The notes: generated from the letters alone by a model not told the origin. A DNA stretch of 17,611 bases from an uncultured Chitinophagaceae bacterium (GCA_937919945.1 CALESY010000041.1:1-17611), one strand, 5' to 3'. Shown: positions 1 to 8,224, counted from the stretch's first letter. Program-made: numbers and translations.

Positions 1-230
1 TTATAAAGAAACGCCGGGTGCAATTCCTGTTCTGTATCGAAATGATAAAAGCTGCTGAGTGCATGTACACCCTCGTCTGTACGGCTAGCACCAAAAGAGA
101 TAATAGATTCTCGCAGCAAGGTAGATAGTGCTTTGTTGACTGCAAGCTGAACTGTTGGCAACTCTCCCTGCAATTGAGAGCCATGAAAGGCAGTGCCATC
201 ATACATTAATTCCAAAAAATACCTTGCCAT
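1..230 (-). CDS. truA: tRNA pseudouridine synthase A, 5' part (truA), cut by window edge
   Basis: TruA isomerises uridines at positions 38-40 of the tRNA anticodon arm to pseudouridine. Only the first 76 codons are inside the window; the reading frame is open to base 1 and the 3' end lies outside. The start ATG at 230-228 gives MARYFLELMYDGTAFHGSQ, the usual RYFLELxYDGTxxHG opening of the family. The catalytic aspartate is D52 in GASRTDEGVHA (residues 48-57 region), followed by an aromatic/His stretch (FYHFD). The family usually has GWQ or GFQ where this protein has GSQ (residues 17-19). The gene lies 22 bases downstream of the DUF2157-like membrane protein gene on the same strand, so co-transcription is likely. 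I infer truA rather than RluA/TruB families from the N-terminal motif order; the rest of the protein cannot be seen. Confidence 0.9.
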   Translation of the reverse strand, partial: MARYFLELMYDGTAFHGSQLQGELPTVQLAVNKALSTLLRESIISFGASRTDEGVHALSSFYHFDTEQELHPAFLY

Positions 231-252
231 ATTTGGTTTTCAGAACGCAATA

Positions 253-1305
253 TTAGCTTATTTCATGGGTATTACCTGTGTCTGGTTGCTGTTTGCTCTT
301 CCATCGTTCCAGCTTTTTACCAATGAACCAAAACGATATTGCTAACACTAAAAAGAAGAGTCCTTTGTTGGTGCTATCCCAAAAATACTCGAAATAGCGG
401 GTGTACAGATTGGCTAATAGTGCAATGATACCTACATCTCTGGCTACGTTGTCTTTGTATTTAATACCTAAGAAAAAAGCTGCAAAGCCCGCAATAGCAA
501 ACAAAAGTGCATAAATGATAACCTGTGTTTGCCTGACGGCTGCCCACTGTTCAAAACTATTATAATTGCCAAATATAGATACTCCCCATAGTGCTGTGAA
601 TAGTATGATAAGACCTGTGATGTATGTAATCCGATGACTATAATGAAGTATTGGTAAACGTTGTTGCCACCACGCAAACGAAGTAACCAACAAGCCAAAC
701 AATGCAAACCTGACAGGGTAATTCATGCCCAGAAATAAATCATGGTTACTAAGCCATGTACTGAATGCGCCAAACCAACCCATGAAAGCCAATATACCTG
801 CCACCCACATGGAATAAGAGCGCATCCAAACAGATAATAGCAGAATAAATACAGAACATGCTGCCAGAAAGCCACTATGTTTTGGTCCGAAGCCAGTTTC
901 CTTGCAATAATAGGTGATAGCAGTTACCAATAATAAAGAGCCGATGATGGTATAAATCTCGTATGGTAGGGTATTAGTGCTGTGTTTCTTTTTACGCAGC
1001 AATACAAACCAAAGAATACATAGGGCTGTAAATAGTAAAGCAATGAACAGATTGGTAAGGGCAAAGTACTGTTTTAGCTTTTCCAGAAATTTATCATCTA
1101 TAAAGATGGCACCGAAAGCCAACAGAATACAGGATAACGCAATGAAAAAGAAATACTGAGCTATTTGCTGACCTGCTGTTTTGGGTACATCTATTGTTGT
1201 TTTTAATTCTTGTGCTTTTTCGGGTGTTATGTTGCCGTTTTTCACCCATTCGTTAAGGGTATGATGCAGTAGCTTGTAGTCGTTGTTATCTGCTTTTATC
1301 TTCAT
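253..1305 (-). CDS. DUF2157-like polytopic membrane protein
   Basis: This 350-residue protein has a soluble N-terminus of about 45 residues, then about ten hydrophobic segments (roughly 48-69, 80-103, 115-134, 144-160, 166-185, 197-213, 228-247, 264-283, 292-310 and 317-331), so it should sit in the inner membrane. The N-terminus, LNEWVKNGNITPEKAQEL (17-34), resembles the short helical motif that opens DUF2157 proteins (W-x2-G-x-I-T/S-x2-Q/E-A). The C-terminal LYTRYFEYFWD (300-310) followed by FWFIGKKLER is typical of Bacteroidota members of this group. No catalytic motif is visible and the function is unknown. A TATCTTAG sequence (1315-1322) nine bases before the ATG resembles a -7 box, but I find no good -33 partner. 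It is followed at 22 bases by truA. The family assignment rests on motif resemblance only. Confidence 0.8.
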   Translation of the reverse strand: MKIKADNNDYKLLHHTLNEWVKNGNITPEKAQELKTTIDVPKTAGQQIAQYFFFIALSCILLAFGAIFIDDKFLEKLKQYFALTNLFIALLFTALCILWFVLLRKKKHSTNTLPYEIYTIIGSLLLVTAITYYCKETGFGPKHSGFLAACSVFILLLSVWMRSYSMWVAGILAFMGWFGAFSTWLSNHDLFLGMNYPVRFALFGLLVTSFAWWQQRLPILHYSHRITYITGLIILFTALWGVSIFGNYNSFEQWAAVRQTQVIIYALLFAIAGFAAFFLGIKYKDNVARDVGIIALLANLYTRYFEYFWDSTNKGLFFLVLAISFWFIGKKLERWKSKQQPDTGNTHEIS

Positions 1306-1344
1306 ATAGGTTTGCTAAGATAAGTGATAACAAGTATTGTACCG

Positions 1345-1374
1345 AAAACAATAAGCCCCGTGTATACGAGGCTT
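1345..1374 (-). terminator. Candidate terminator hairpin 3' of the TonB-dependent receptor (distal)
   Basis: Bases 1353-1374 form a 9-bp stem with a 4-base loop. The only imperfect pair is a G·U wobble when read on the minus strand but an A/C mismatch when read on the plus strand, which points to the minus strand. On that strand the stem is followed by ATTGTTTT. It lies 136 bases past the stop of the TonB-dependent receptor gene and just upstream of the DUF2157-like gene, so it would insulate the two. Confidence 0.55.
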
Positions 1375-1442
1375 CTGTTACATATAGAGGATAAGAGAGA
1401 ACGTTTTGAGTGTCATGGGAAAGTAGGATAACAGTAAATATA

Positions 1443-1487
1443 GTATAAAAATACAGATGAATAGCAATAATAATGCTTAATCTGTAT
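1443..1487 (-). terminator. Candidate terminator hairpin 3' of the TonB-dependent receptor (proximal)
   Basis: ATACAGAT at 1451-1458 pairs exactly with ATCTGTAT at 1480-1487, with an inner AGCA/TGCT stem (1463-1466 with 1474-1477). Read on the minus strand, the hairpin begins 22 bases after the receptor stop codon and is followed by TTTTATAC. The stem is A+T-rich, so it may be a weak terminator backed up by the more G+C-rich hairpin at 1353-1374. Confidence 0.5.
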
Positions 1488-1509
1488 ATTATTGTTTAGT
1501 AAAATGTTT

Positions 1510-3870
1510 CTAAAACTTGAAGTTGTACGTAATGCTAGGCAATATCGGGAAGATGGATACTTGTTTTACACTCGCCTTCACGCCCTGGCTAACATCTCCC
1601 TGCGTATCTACATACAAGAAGTATGGGTTTTGTCTGCTATATACATTGTATATAGAGAATGCCCAGCTACCTTGCCACCTGCGCTGCTTTTTACGTTTAG
1701 GTGTGTAGATGGCTGATAGGTCTAACCTGTGGTAAGGGAATAAACGATATGCATTCAGTTCGCTGTATTGCGGTACTACTTGCCCTTGTATGAAATAGTA
1801 ATTGGTAGGTAAAGTAATCGCATTCCCCGAACCGTAAATGAATACTGTAGAGAAAGTCCATCGTTTTGAATGTTCGTAAGTTGCTACGACTGAAAGGTCG
1901 TGTCTACGGTCGTATTTGGCAGGGTATTGATTGCCATTGTTCAGGTCTTTGAATGTCCTGTTTGTCCATGCAAGTGTATAACCTATCCAGCCAGTGAATT
2001 TGCCTTTTGTTTTATTGATGAAAAACTCTGCACCATAAGCTTCGCCTCTGCCAAACACAAAATCCAGTTCGGGGTCTTGTATAGTTGATGGTATATATCC
2101 CTCACGATATTCTACCTGATTTTTCATGTCTTTATAATATACTTCAACAGAAGTTTCCAGTTTATTGTCAAGCCAGTTTTTAAAATAACCTACAGAATAT
2201 TGCCACGCCTGCTGCGGTTGTACAATGACTGTACTTGGTACCCACAAGTCAGTTGGTAAAGTGCTGCCATTATTTGATACTAAATGTATGTATTGATATG
2301 CCTTACTTGCACTGGCCTTAATGGATGAGCTTTCAGTTAACTCAAAACGCATATTGAGGCGAGGTTCGAGTCCGCCGTATGTCTTTACGATTTGTCCGTC
2401 ATTATATACGGTACTATCGGTGCGTTTACCGTTAATGTCTGTTTTGTAAGATGTATAAGGCCCTGTTTGCCCGAAGAAAGAGTAACGCAAACCTGCTGTA
2501 ACACGCAACCATTTAGTGGGTTCAAAATCGTCTGATATGTACGCTGCCCCTTCATGTGCATATTTTATCAACGCATTATTGGGTTTTAGTTCTACACTGC
2601 CTGATTGCCCTGATATTTGATTAGGTATGAACTTGTGATAAGTATATGCCAATCCTGTTTTTATTTTATGATTGAAAGACGTGTAATAGTCTAAATCTAC
2701 TTTGCCATTCCAGTCGCGCACTCCTGATGCCAGTTTGAATTGAAATTCGTTTTGCCTTGCAGAAAATGCGAACTGATAATCGTTGTACACGGCTGTTGCA
2801 TTCAGGAATAGTTTATTATTAAACAAGTGATTCCAGCGTAGCGTAGCTGTTGAGTTACCCCAAGGTATGTCTGCATTAAAAGAACCACTGCTACTGGCAA
2901 ACTTAAACTTATCTCTGCCGAAGTAGCCACTCAGGTACACTCTGTCTTTTTCTGTTATTTTGTAATTAGCTTTCAGGTTGGCATCATAAAAGTGATAACC
3001 AGAACCTGACAATGGCCCTGTAGCAAATGGCTTTATCAACACATCAATATACGTACGTCTGCCCGATAACATGAAAGAACCTTTGTCTTTTTTAATAGGC
3101 CCTTCAAGTGTCAGCCTCGATGCTATTAAACCAATGCCACCCTCTGCATGGTATTCTTTCATGTTACCCTCTTTCATAGATACATCTACCACTGAAGATA
3201 AACGACCACCATAATTTGCAGGCATACCTCCTTTAATTAACGTGACATTTTTAATAGCATCTGTGTTAAACACGGAGAAGAAGCCAAAGAGGTGTCCTGT
3301 ATTATATACAACGGCATCATCTAATAATATTAAGTTTTGGTCTGGGCCACCACCACGTACATAAAAACCTGAATTTCCCTCGCCTGCAGATTGTACACCA
3401 GGCATTAATTGCAAGGCTTTTAATATATCAGTTTCGCCGAATATAACAGGCAATGTTTTTATTTTATCAGCAGATAGAGTAATAGTACCCATTTGTGTAC
3501 CCTTTACATGTTCATCTCTACGTGTATCAGACACAACAACTTCTTGCATGCGGGTTTTGTTTTGCAACTCTGCATCCAGTTTTTTACTTTCATCCAGTGT
3601 TAATAATTCCGTTTTGCCAACAAAACCTACATACGAATATATGACGGTATAAGTGCCTACTGGTACAGTAAGTGAGTAGAAACCATAGGTATTCGTTTCG
3701 GCGCCCAAGTCTGCCTCTTTGATGTACACTACTGCACCAATAATAGCTTCACCACTTTCTTTGTCTTTTACATATCCGCTGAGGGTTACTTTTTTCTGTG
3801 CCAATGCATCAGACGATATTAAAATGATTATGGCTGATAGAATGGTAAAAAATATCTTACTGAATGACAT
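1510..3870 (-). CDS. TonB-dependent outer membrane receptor with N-terminal CarboxypepD_reg-like domain
   Basis: This 786-residue protein should import a ligand across the outer membrane using TonB-ExbBD energy. Residues 1-24 are a signal peptide (MSFSKIFFTILSAI..., ending DALAQ). Residues 28-105 are a carboxypeptidase-regulatory-like beta-sandwich (GYVKDKESGEAIIGAVVYI, then a conserved TNTYGFYSLTVP turn). Residues 110-235 are the plug, with LKALQLMPGVQ, FYVRGGGPDQNLILLDDAVVYN (169-190) and NVTLIKGGMPANYGGRLSSVVDV. The remainder is the beta-barrel, ending in the aromatic YNFKF expected of an outer membrane protein. There is no SusD-like lipoprotein beside it, so it is not an evident SusCD glycan importer; the substrate is unknown. 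It is monocistronic, divergent from the ABC-F gene with 108 bases between them, and has two terminator candidates behind it. The TonB box cannot be pinned down by eye. Confidence 0.93.
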   Translation of the reverse strand: MSFSKIFFTILSAIIILISSDALAQKKVTLSGYVKDKESGEAIIGAVVYIKEADLGAETNTYGFYSLTVPVGTYTVIYSYVGFVGKTELLTLDESKKLDAELQNKTRMQEVVVSDTRRDEHVKGTQMGTITLSADKIKTLPVIFGETDILKALQLMPGVQSAGEGNSGFYVRGGGPDQNLILLDDAVVYNTGHLFGFFSVFNTDAIKNVTLIKGGMPANYGGRLSSVVDVSMKEGNMKEYHAEGGIGLIASRLTLEGPIKKDKGSFMLSGRRTYIDVLIKPFATGPLSGSGYHFYDANLKANYKITEKDRVYLSGYFGRDKFKFASSSGSFNADIPWGNSTATLRWNHLFNNKLFLNATAVYNDYQFAFSARQNEFQFKLASGVRDWNGKVDLDYYTSFNHKIKTGLAYTYHKFIPNQISGQSGSVELKPNNALIKYAHEGAAYISDDFEPTKWLRVTAGLRYSFFGQTGPYTSYKTDINGKRTDSTVYNDGQIVKTYGGLEPRLNMRFELTESSSIKASASKAYQYIHLVSNNGSTLPTDLWVPSTVIVQPQQAWQYSVGYFKNWLDNKLETSVEVYYKDMKNQVEYREGYIPSTIQDPELDFVFGRGEAYGAEFFINKTKGKFTGWIGYTLAWTNRTFKDLNNGNQYPAKYDRRHDLSVVATYEHSKRWTFSTVFIYGSGNAITLPTNYYFIQGQVVPQYSELNAYRLFPYHRLDLSAIYTPKRKKQRRWQGSWAFSIYNVYSRQNPYFLYVDTQGDVSQGVKASVKQVSIFPILPSITYNFKF

Positions 3871-3940
3871 AAAACCTGTTCGCTAAAGTGTTTATTATGA
3901 ATACTCTTTTAGAAAAGATGCGTGTAAAATTAAGGTATGC

Positions 3941-3971
3941 TTTAATGCTAAACGTATCTGTCGTAAATTTG
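3941..3971 (+). promoter_or_regulatory. Bacteroidota-type promoter of the ABC-F gene
   Basis: TTTA at 3941-3944 is followed after 19 bases by TAAATTTG at 3964-3971, an exact TAnnTTTG -7 box; the -33 box has one mismatch to TTTG. Only 7 bases separate the -7 box from the ATG at 3979, so transcription should begin at or a few bases before the start codon. This is assigned by pattern only. Confidence 0.5.
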
Positions 3972-3978
3972 TTGGCTT

Positions 3979-5925
3979 ATGTTAATCGCATTACAAAATA
4001 TTTCATTTCATTTCGGCTCAAGAACAATATTAGAAGATGCTAACTGGCAGATAGGTACAGGCGAACGAATTGGGCTTGTGGGCAGTAATGGTGTCGGTAA
4101 ATCAACCCTACTACGTTTGATAACCAGAGAATATACCCCAGATGCTGGTACTATCAACAAACCAAAAGATGTAACTATCGGGTTCTTTAATCAGGATTTA
4201 TTGAGTTTTTCTACAGATAATTCTATTCTATCTGTTGCCATGACGGCTTTTGAGCGTGCGCATGAAATTGAAAATGACATGCAGCGTATAATAAAAGAAT
4301 TAGAGTCTAATCCTGAAGATGCAGACTTACTTGACGAATATAGTCATGCCCTGCACGATTTTGAAGTAGCTGGTGGGTATGAAATGGAACACCGTAGTGC
4401 TGAAGTATTAGAAGGCTTAGGATTTTCTACAGAAGACTTGCAACGTCCATACAACCAGTTTAGTGGAGGGTGGCGGATGCGTGTACTGCTGGCAAAAATG
4501 ATGTTGCAAGCTCCTGATTTATTACTGCTTGATGAACCGACCAACCACCTTGACTTACCATCTATAGAATGGCTAGAGAGGTATCTAATCAGTTATCCAG
4601 GTAGTGTGGTTATCGTATCTCACGACAGGTATTTTCTTGATAGAATGGTAACAAAGATTGTAGAGGTGTGGCAACAAGACCTGCATCAATACAGTGGCAA
4701 CTATTCATTTTATCAAAAAGAGAAAGCTGAACGGATGGAGCTGCAACAAAGGGCTTTTGAAAATCAGCAAGATTATATACGCCAGCAAGAGCGATTTATT
4801 GAGCGTTTTAAAGCGAAAGCCAGCAAAGCAGCACAGGCACAAAGTGCTATGAAAAAGTTGGATAAATTAGAACGCATAGAGTCACCAGATGGTACTGTGC
4901 CTGTTATGAATATCAACTTCGACGTGGCTGTGCAGCCTGGTAAAACCATCTGTACATTAAAAAATGTTACAAAACGCTTTGGTAAACTAACCATACTTGA
5001 CAAAGCCAATGGCGAAATATTACGTGGTGATAAAATAGCTCTGATTGGTGCAAATGGTAAGGGTAAATCTACCTTGTTGCGGATTATAGCCGGTACAGAG
5101 CAAATTGAGGGTGAACGCAAAGGAGGGCATAATGTTGAAGAGAGTTTTTATGCACAGCATCAGTTAGAATCGCTGGATATAGAAAAAGAGATTCTGGATG
5201 AACTAAAACATGCGGGCACAGGTAAAACTGAACTGGAATTGCGCCAGTTATTAGGTTGCTTCCTTTTTAGTGGCGATGATGTATTTAAAAAGATAAAAGT
5301 ACTATCCGGAGGGGAGAAGGCAAGAGTAGCATTGGCTAAAACTATTGCTATGAAAGGCAATTTCCTGATGCTGGATGAGCCTACCAACCACCTAGATATG
5401 CAATCAGTAGAAATGTTGATAGATGCATTGAACAAGTATGAGGGTACACTGATATTGGTATCGCACGACCGCTATTTCATCAAAGAAACGGCTAATAAAA
5501 TATGGTGGATCGAAGACGGACAGATAAAAGAATTTGCTGGCTCTTATGATGAATGGGTAACTTTTATGCAAGACAGGGAAAAACGCCTGAAGCTTGCAGC
5601 AATGCCTGTAGCAGATAAAAAGGAAAACAAGCCAGTAGAGCAACCTAAGCCTATAAAGAATGATAATGAAATAAGAGAACTGAGGAAGGAACACCAAAAG
5701 CAACAAAAGCAATTTCAGAAGCTGGAAGAACAACTGAATAAACTTAAAGAAGAAAAAGCAGTAATTGAAGCACAATTATCAATCCCAGAAGTGTATGCGG
5801 ATAAAAATAAATTTGCTGAGTTGGATGCAATGTATAAACAACATATACAGCAGCTTGAAACTGTGAGCAAAGAATACGATAAAGCATTTGAAGCTGTGCT
5901 GGAACTGGAAGAAAAAATTGGTTAG
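3979..5925 (+). CDS. ABC-F family ribosome-associated ATPase (Uup/YdiF/EttA type)
   Basis: This 648-residue protein has two ATP-binding cassettes in one chain and no membrane segments, the layout of ABC-F proteins, which bind the ribosomal E site and modulate translation or protect the ribosome. Cassette 1 has Walker A GSNGVGKS (35-42), signature FSGGWRMRV (161-169) and Walker B LLLLDEPTNHLD (181-192). The interdomain linker (about 230-310) is rich in charged residues and Gln and holds the tRNA-interaction region of the family. Cassette 2 has GANGKGKS (357-364), LSGGEKARV (442-450) and FLMLDEPTNHLD (462-473). Both H-loops read VSHDRYF. Residues 560-648 form a predicted coiled coil, like the C-terminal extension of Uup. 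The start at 3979 is the family's normal opening (MLIALQNISFHFG). Its neighbour, yajQ, follows after 59 bases with its own promoter candidate. I cannot say which ABC-F subfamily it belongs to or whether it confers antibiotic resistance. Confidence 0.93.
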   Translation: MLIALQNISFHFGSRTILEDANWQIGTGERIGLVGSNGVGKSTLLRLITREYTPDAGTINKPKDVTIGFFNQDLLSFSTDNSILSVAMTAFERAHEIENDMQRIIKELESNPEDADLLDEYSHALHDFEVAGGYEMEHRSAEVLEGLGFSTEDLQRPYNQFSGGWRMRVLLAKMMLQAPDLLLLDEPTNHLDLPSIEWLERYLISYPGSVVIVSHDRYFLDRMVTKIVEVWQQDLHQYSGNYSFYQKEKAERMELQQRAFENQQDYIRQQERFIERFKAKASKAAQAQSAMKKLDKLERIESPDGTVPVMNINFDVAVQPGKTICTLKNVTKRFGKLTILDKANGEILRGDKIALIGANGKGKSTLLRIIAGTEQIEGERKGGHNVEESFYAQHQLESLDIEKEILDELKHAGTGKTELELRQLLGCFLFSGDDVFKKIKVLSGGEKARVALAKTIAMKGNFLMLDEPTNHLDMQSVEMLIDALNKYEGTLILVSHDRYFIKETANKIWWIEDGQIKEFAGSYDEWVTFMQDREKRLKLAAMPVADKKENKPVEQPKPIKNDNEIRELRKEHQKQQKQFQKLEEQLNKLKEEKAVIEAQLSIPEVYADKNKFAELDAMYKQHIQQLETVSKEYDKAFEAVLELEEKIG

Positions 5926-5933
5926 TTATCAAT

Positions 5934-5965
5934 ATTGCATACAGGTTAATATAGAATTATCTTTA
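5934..5965 (+). promoter_or_regulatory. Candidate promoter of yajQ
   Basis: ATTG at 5934-5937, 20 bases, then TATCTTTA at 5958-5965 match the Bacteroidota -33/-7 pattern with one mismatch in each box. Transcription would start roughly 10-15 bases before the yajQ ATG at 5985. Read-through from the ABC-F gene is also possible because I see no terminator in the 59-base gap. Confidence 0.4.
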
Positions 5966-5984
5966 CAGTAATAAATTCGTCAAT

Positions 5985-6476
5985 ATGCCATCATTTGATA
6001 TAGCCAGCAAAGTAGTTTTACAAACGTTGGACAATGCCATCAACATAGCTAAGAAGGAAATAGATAATCGTTACGATTTCAAAGGTTCTCATGTATCTAT
6101 CGAATTGAATAAAAAAGACATGATAGTAAATGTAGAAGTAGAAAGTGACATGCAACTAAAGCAGGTTGAGGATATTATCATTACGAAATCCATGCGGCAA
6201 GGTTTAGAAGCCAATAGTTTTGATATGAGTAAAGAAGCTAATGCGTCTGGTAAATATATCAAAAAAACCATCCCTATAAAGAATGGTATAGACCGAGATA
6301 TGGCTAAGAAGATTGTTAAGCTGATAAAAGATAGCGGTTCTAAAGTGCAACCTGCAATTATGGATGATATTATTCGGGTAACAGGTAAGAAAATTGATGA
6401 CCTTCAAGAGGTTATTCAATTATGCCGTTCATCTGGCTTAGAGATACCGCTTCAGTTTGTGAACATGAAGTCATAA
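5985..6476 (+). CDS. yajQ: YajQ family (DUF520) nucleotide-binding protein
   Basis: This 163-residue protein matches the YajQ/UPF0234 family over its full length and at the usual size. It opens with MPSFDIASKVVLQTLDNAI and continues with EIDNRYDFKGS (26-36), KSMRQGL, then GKYIKKTIPIKNGIDRDMAKKIVKLIKDS in the second half and ends LEIPLQFVNMKS. The fold is two ferredoxin-like domains. Family members have been reported to bind cyclic di-GMP in Xanthomonas and to bind tRNA or nucleotides elsewhere; the role in Bacteroidota is not settled, and I see no c-di-GMP enzyme in the window. It follows the ABC-F translation ATPase on the same strand and ends at a strong hairpin terminator. I chose the ATG at 5985 because it gives the conserved MPSFDI start. 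Confidence 0.93.
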   Translation: MPSFDIASKVVLQTLDNAINIAKKEIDNRYDFKGSHVSIELNKKDMIVNVEVESDMQLKQVEDIIITKSMRQGLEANSFDMSKEANASGKYIKKTIPIKNGIDRDMAKKIVKLIKDSGSKVQPAIMDDIIRVTGKKIDDLQEVIQLCRSSGLEIPLQFVNMKS

Positions 6477-6479
6477 GAA

Positions 6480-6517
6480 AACAACAAAGCTCCTATATTG
6501 GGGCTTTGTTGTTATTT
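6480..6517 (+). terminator. Strong hairpin terminator between convergent yajQ and rfbC
   Basis: Bases 6480-6493 pair with 6500-6513 in a 14-bp stem with a 6-base loop (TATATT). The single imperfect pair, 6491 with 6502, is U·G on the plus strand and A/C on the minus strand, so the structure fits best as the yajQ terminator. It starts 4 bases after the yajQ stop. The flanking A-rich and T-rich arms would also let it work for rfbC, whose stop codon is at 6516-6518. Confidence 0.8.
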
Positions 6518-7067
6518 AGAAGTGATATACTGCATCTTGTAGTACTGGTTGAGCAAGGTCTTTTTCGGAAACGATAGCATCTTGTAAATCAATTTTCCAG
6601 TTTATACCTAAAGAAGCATCTGCGTAGTTCAAACCTCCTTCTGCTGCTTTATTGTAAAAGTTGTCGCACTTATAAAATACTTCTGCAGTTTCTGTAATAA
6701 CTGAATAGCCATGTGCAAAACCTTTTGGTATCAGAAACTGTCGTTTGTTTTCAGCTGATAATTCTACTCCAAACCATTTTCCAAAAGTTTCGCTGTCTTT
6801 GCGCAAATCAACTACTACATCCCAAATAGAGCCTTCTAAAGCACGTATTAATTTTGTTTGCGCGCTTGGTGCATTTTGATAATGTAAACCACGCAATACG
6901 TTTTTGGTAGAGCGCGCCTGATTGTCTTGTACAAATGGTATATGATACCCAATAGCCGCTTCTAATGTATTAGCATTATAGCTTTCAAAGAAATAACCTC
7001 GGTCGTCGTTAAATACTCGTGGCTCTAGTATTAATAAGCCCTCAATGGGTGTTTTTATTACATTCAT
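6516..7067 (-). CDS. rfbC: dTDP-4-dehydrorhamnose 3,5-epimerase (RfbC/RmlC)
   Basis: The enzyme epimerises C3 and C5 of dTDP-4-keto-6-deoxyglucose, the third step of dTDP-L-rhamnose synthesis for surface polysaccharide. The 183 residues match the family length. Visible motifs are FNDDRGYFFESY (19-30), VQDNQARSTKNVLRGLHYQ with the catalytic His62, VVDLRKDSETFGKWFGVEL (85-103), LIPKGFAHGYSV (112-123) and EVFYKCDNFY with Tyr132; Asp170 in SEKDL is placed to pair with the catalytic His. The start codon overlaps the stop of the upstream aminotransferase gene by one base (TAATG), so the two are translationally coupled. rmlA, rmlB and rmlD are not in the window. Specificity for the rhamnose precursor over related dTDP-sugars is inferred from the overall match. 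Confidence 0.93.
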   Translation of the reverse strand: MNVIKTPIEGLLILEPRVFNDDRGYFFESYNANTLEAAIGYHIPFVQDNQARSTKNVLRGLHYQNAPSAQTKLIRALEGSIWDVVVDLRKDSETFGKWFGVELSAENKRQFLIPKGFAHGYSVITETAEVFYKCDNFYNKAAEGGLNYADASLGINWKIDLQDAIVSEKDLAQPVLQDAVYHF

Positions 7068-8206
7068 TATTTAGCCAGTTCAGTTATTATTTCCAAAAAG
7101 TTTGTAGCAATAAAATGTAGTTCTTCAGTAGTAAACTCTGTATGTATAGGTAGCGATATAACACAATCTTGCAGCATATCCGTAATAGGCAATACAAAGT
7201 CGGCACCGCCAAACTCCTTCAGCATATTTTGTTTATGGCATGGTACAGGGTAATATATCATACTCGGTATTTTGCGTTCAGCTAGTTTTTGCTGCGCCTC
7301 ATCGCGAGATACGCCCTTCAGTTGTAATGTATATTGATGAAAAACGTGCTTGCTGTATGGTGCACGGTATGGCGTAATAATATGTGGGTTGTTGCTGAAT
7401 GCATTATCATAATAATCAGCTACTGCTCTACGGGCATCACAATATGCGTCAAGGTGTTTTAGTTTGATACGTAATATAGCTGCCTGTATACTGTCCAATC
7501 TGCTATTGCAGCCCACCATTTCATGATAGTAACGTACTTTCTGCCCATGGTTTGCTATCATTTTCAATTTCTCTGCCAGCGCATCGTCATTAGTAAACAT
7601 AGCACCACCATCGCCATAGCACCCAAGGTTTTTTGATGGAAAGAAAGAAGTACAACTAATCAGGCCCATTGCGCCATTCTTTACAATTATGCCATCACTG
7701 AAGGTGTAAGTGCCACCTATTGCTTGTGCATTATCTTCAATGACAGGTATGTTATGTTCCTTGGCAATAGCCAATACAGATTCCATATTCGCACTTTGCC
7801 CATATAGGTGTACAGGCACAATAGCTTTTGTTTTAGGCGTGATAGCTTTTTTTAGGCCATCAATATTCATAGTAAAGGTATCAGCATCTACATCAACAAA
7901 AATAGGTTTCAGTCTAAGCAATGCCATTACTTCTACCGTAGCTATGTATGTAAAAGAAGTAGTAATTACTTCATCGCCTGGTTTTACATCCAATGCCATC
8001 AAGGCTATTTGTAATGCATCAGTACCATTGGCACAGGGTATAGCGTGTTTTACACCAAGATATTGCGCTATTTCTTTACCAAATTCCTGTACATCCGGTC
8101 CGCCAATGAAGGCTGTGGAATTGAGTACATTTTGTATGGCAGTATCTATTTCAGGCTTTATTTTTTCGTATTGACGTTTCAGGTCAACCATTTGTAAATT
8201 GAACAT
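7067..8206 (-). CDS. DegT/DnrJ/EryC1/StrS family PLP-dependent sugar aminotransferase (WbpE-like)
   Basis: The 379-residue enzyme should transfer an amino group, normally from glutamate, to a keto group of a nucleotide-sugar. Motifs in order are MVDLKRQYEKIKPEI (6-20), ANGTDALQIALMAL (59-72), TSFTYIATVEV (83-93), VPVHLYGQ (130-137), VIEDNAQAIGG with PLP-contacting Asp158 (155-165), SFFPSKNLGCYGDGGA with the PLP lysine Lys192 (187-202) and NSRLDSIQAAIL (234-245). The FFPSKxLGCYGDGGA block and the YYPVPCHKQ segment resemble WbpE/WlbC, which aminate a UDP-3-keto-glucuronic acid derivative. I start at 8206, not at the upstream in-frame ATG at 8254: a consensus promoter at 8225-8255 lies between them, and MFNLQMVDLKRQY is the family's usual opening. 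It is coupled to rfbC by a TAATG overlap. The true substrate is not determinable from sequence. Confidence 0.9.
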   Translation of the reverse strand: MFNLQMVDLKRQYEKIKPEIDTAIQNVLNSTAFIGGPDVQEFGKEIAQYLGVKHAIPCANGTDALQIALMALDVKPGDEVITTSFTYIATVEVMALLRLKPIFVDVDADTFTMNIDGLKKAITPKTKAIVPVHLYGQSANMESVLAIAKEHNIPVIEDNAQAIGGTYTFSDGIIVKNGAMGLISCTSFFPSKNLGCYGDGGAMFTNDDALAEKLKMIANHGQKVRYYHEMVGCNSRLDSIQAAILRIKLKHLDAYCDARRAVADYYDNAFSNNPHIITPYRAPYSKHVFHQYTLQLKGVSRDEAQQKLAERKIPSMIYYPVPCHKQNMLKEFGGADFVLPITDMLQDCVISLPIHTEFTTEELHFIATNFLEIITELAK

Positions 8207-8224
8207 ATATCGCTTTTCGGATTG

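Noticed and set aside
7710..8174. 154-codon open frame on the plus strand inside the aminotransferase gene
   Set aside because: It is antisense to conserved aminotransferase motifs and has no plausible start context or domain.
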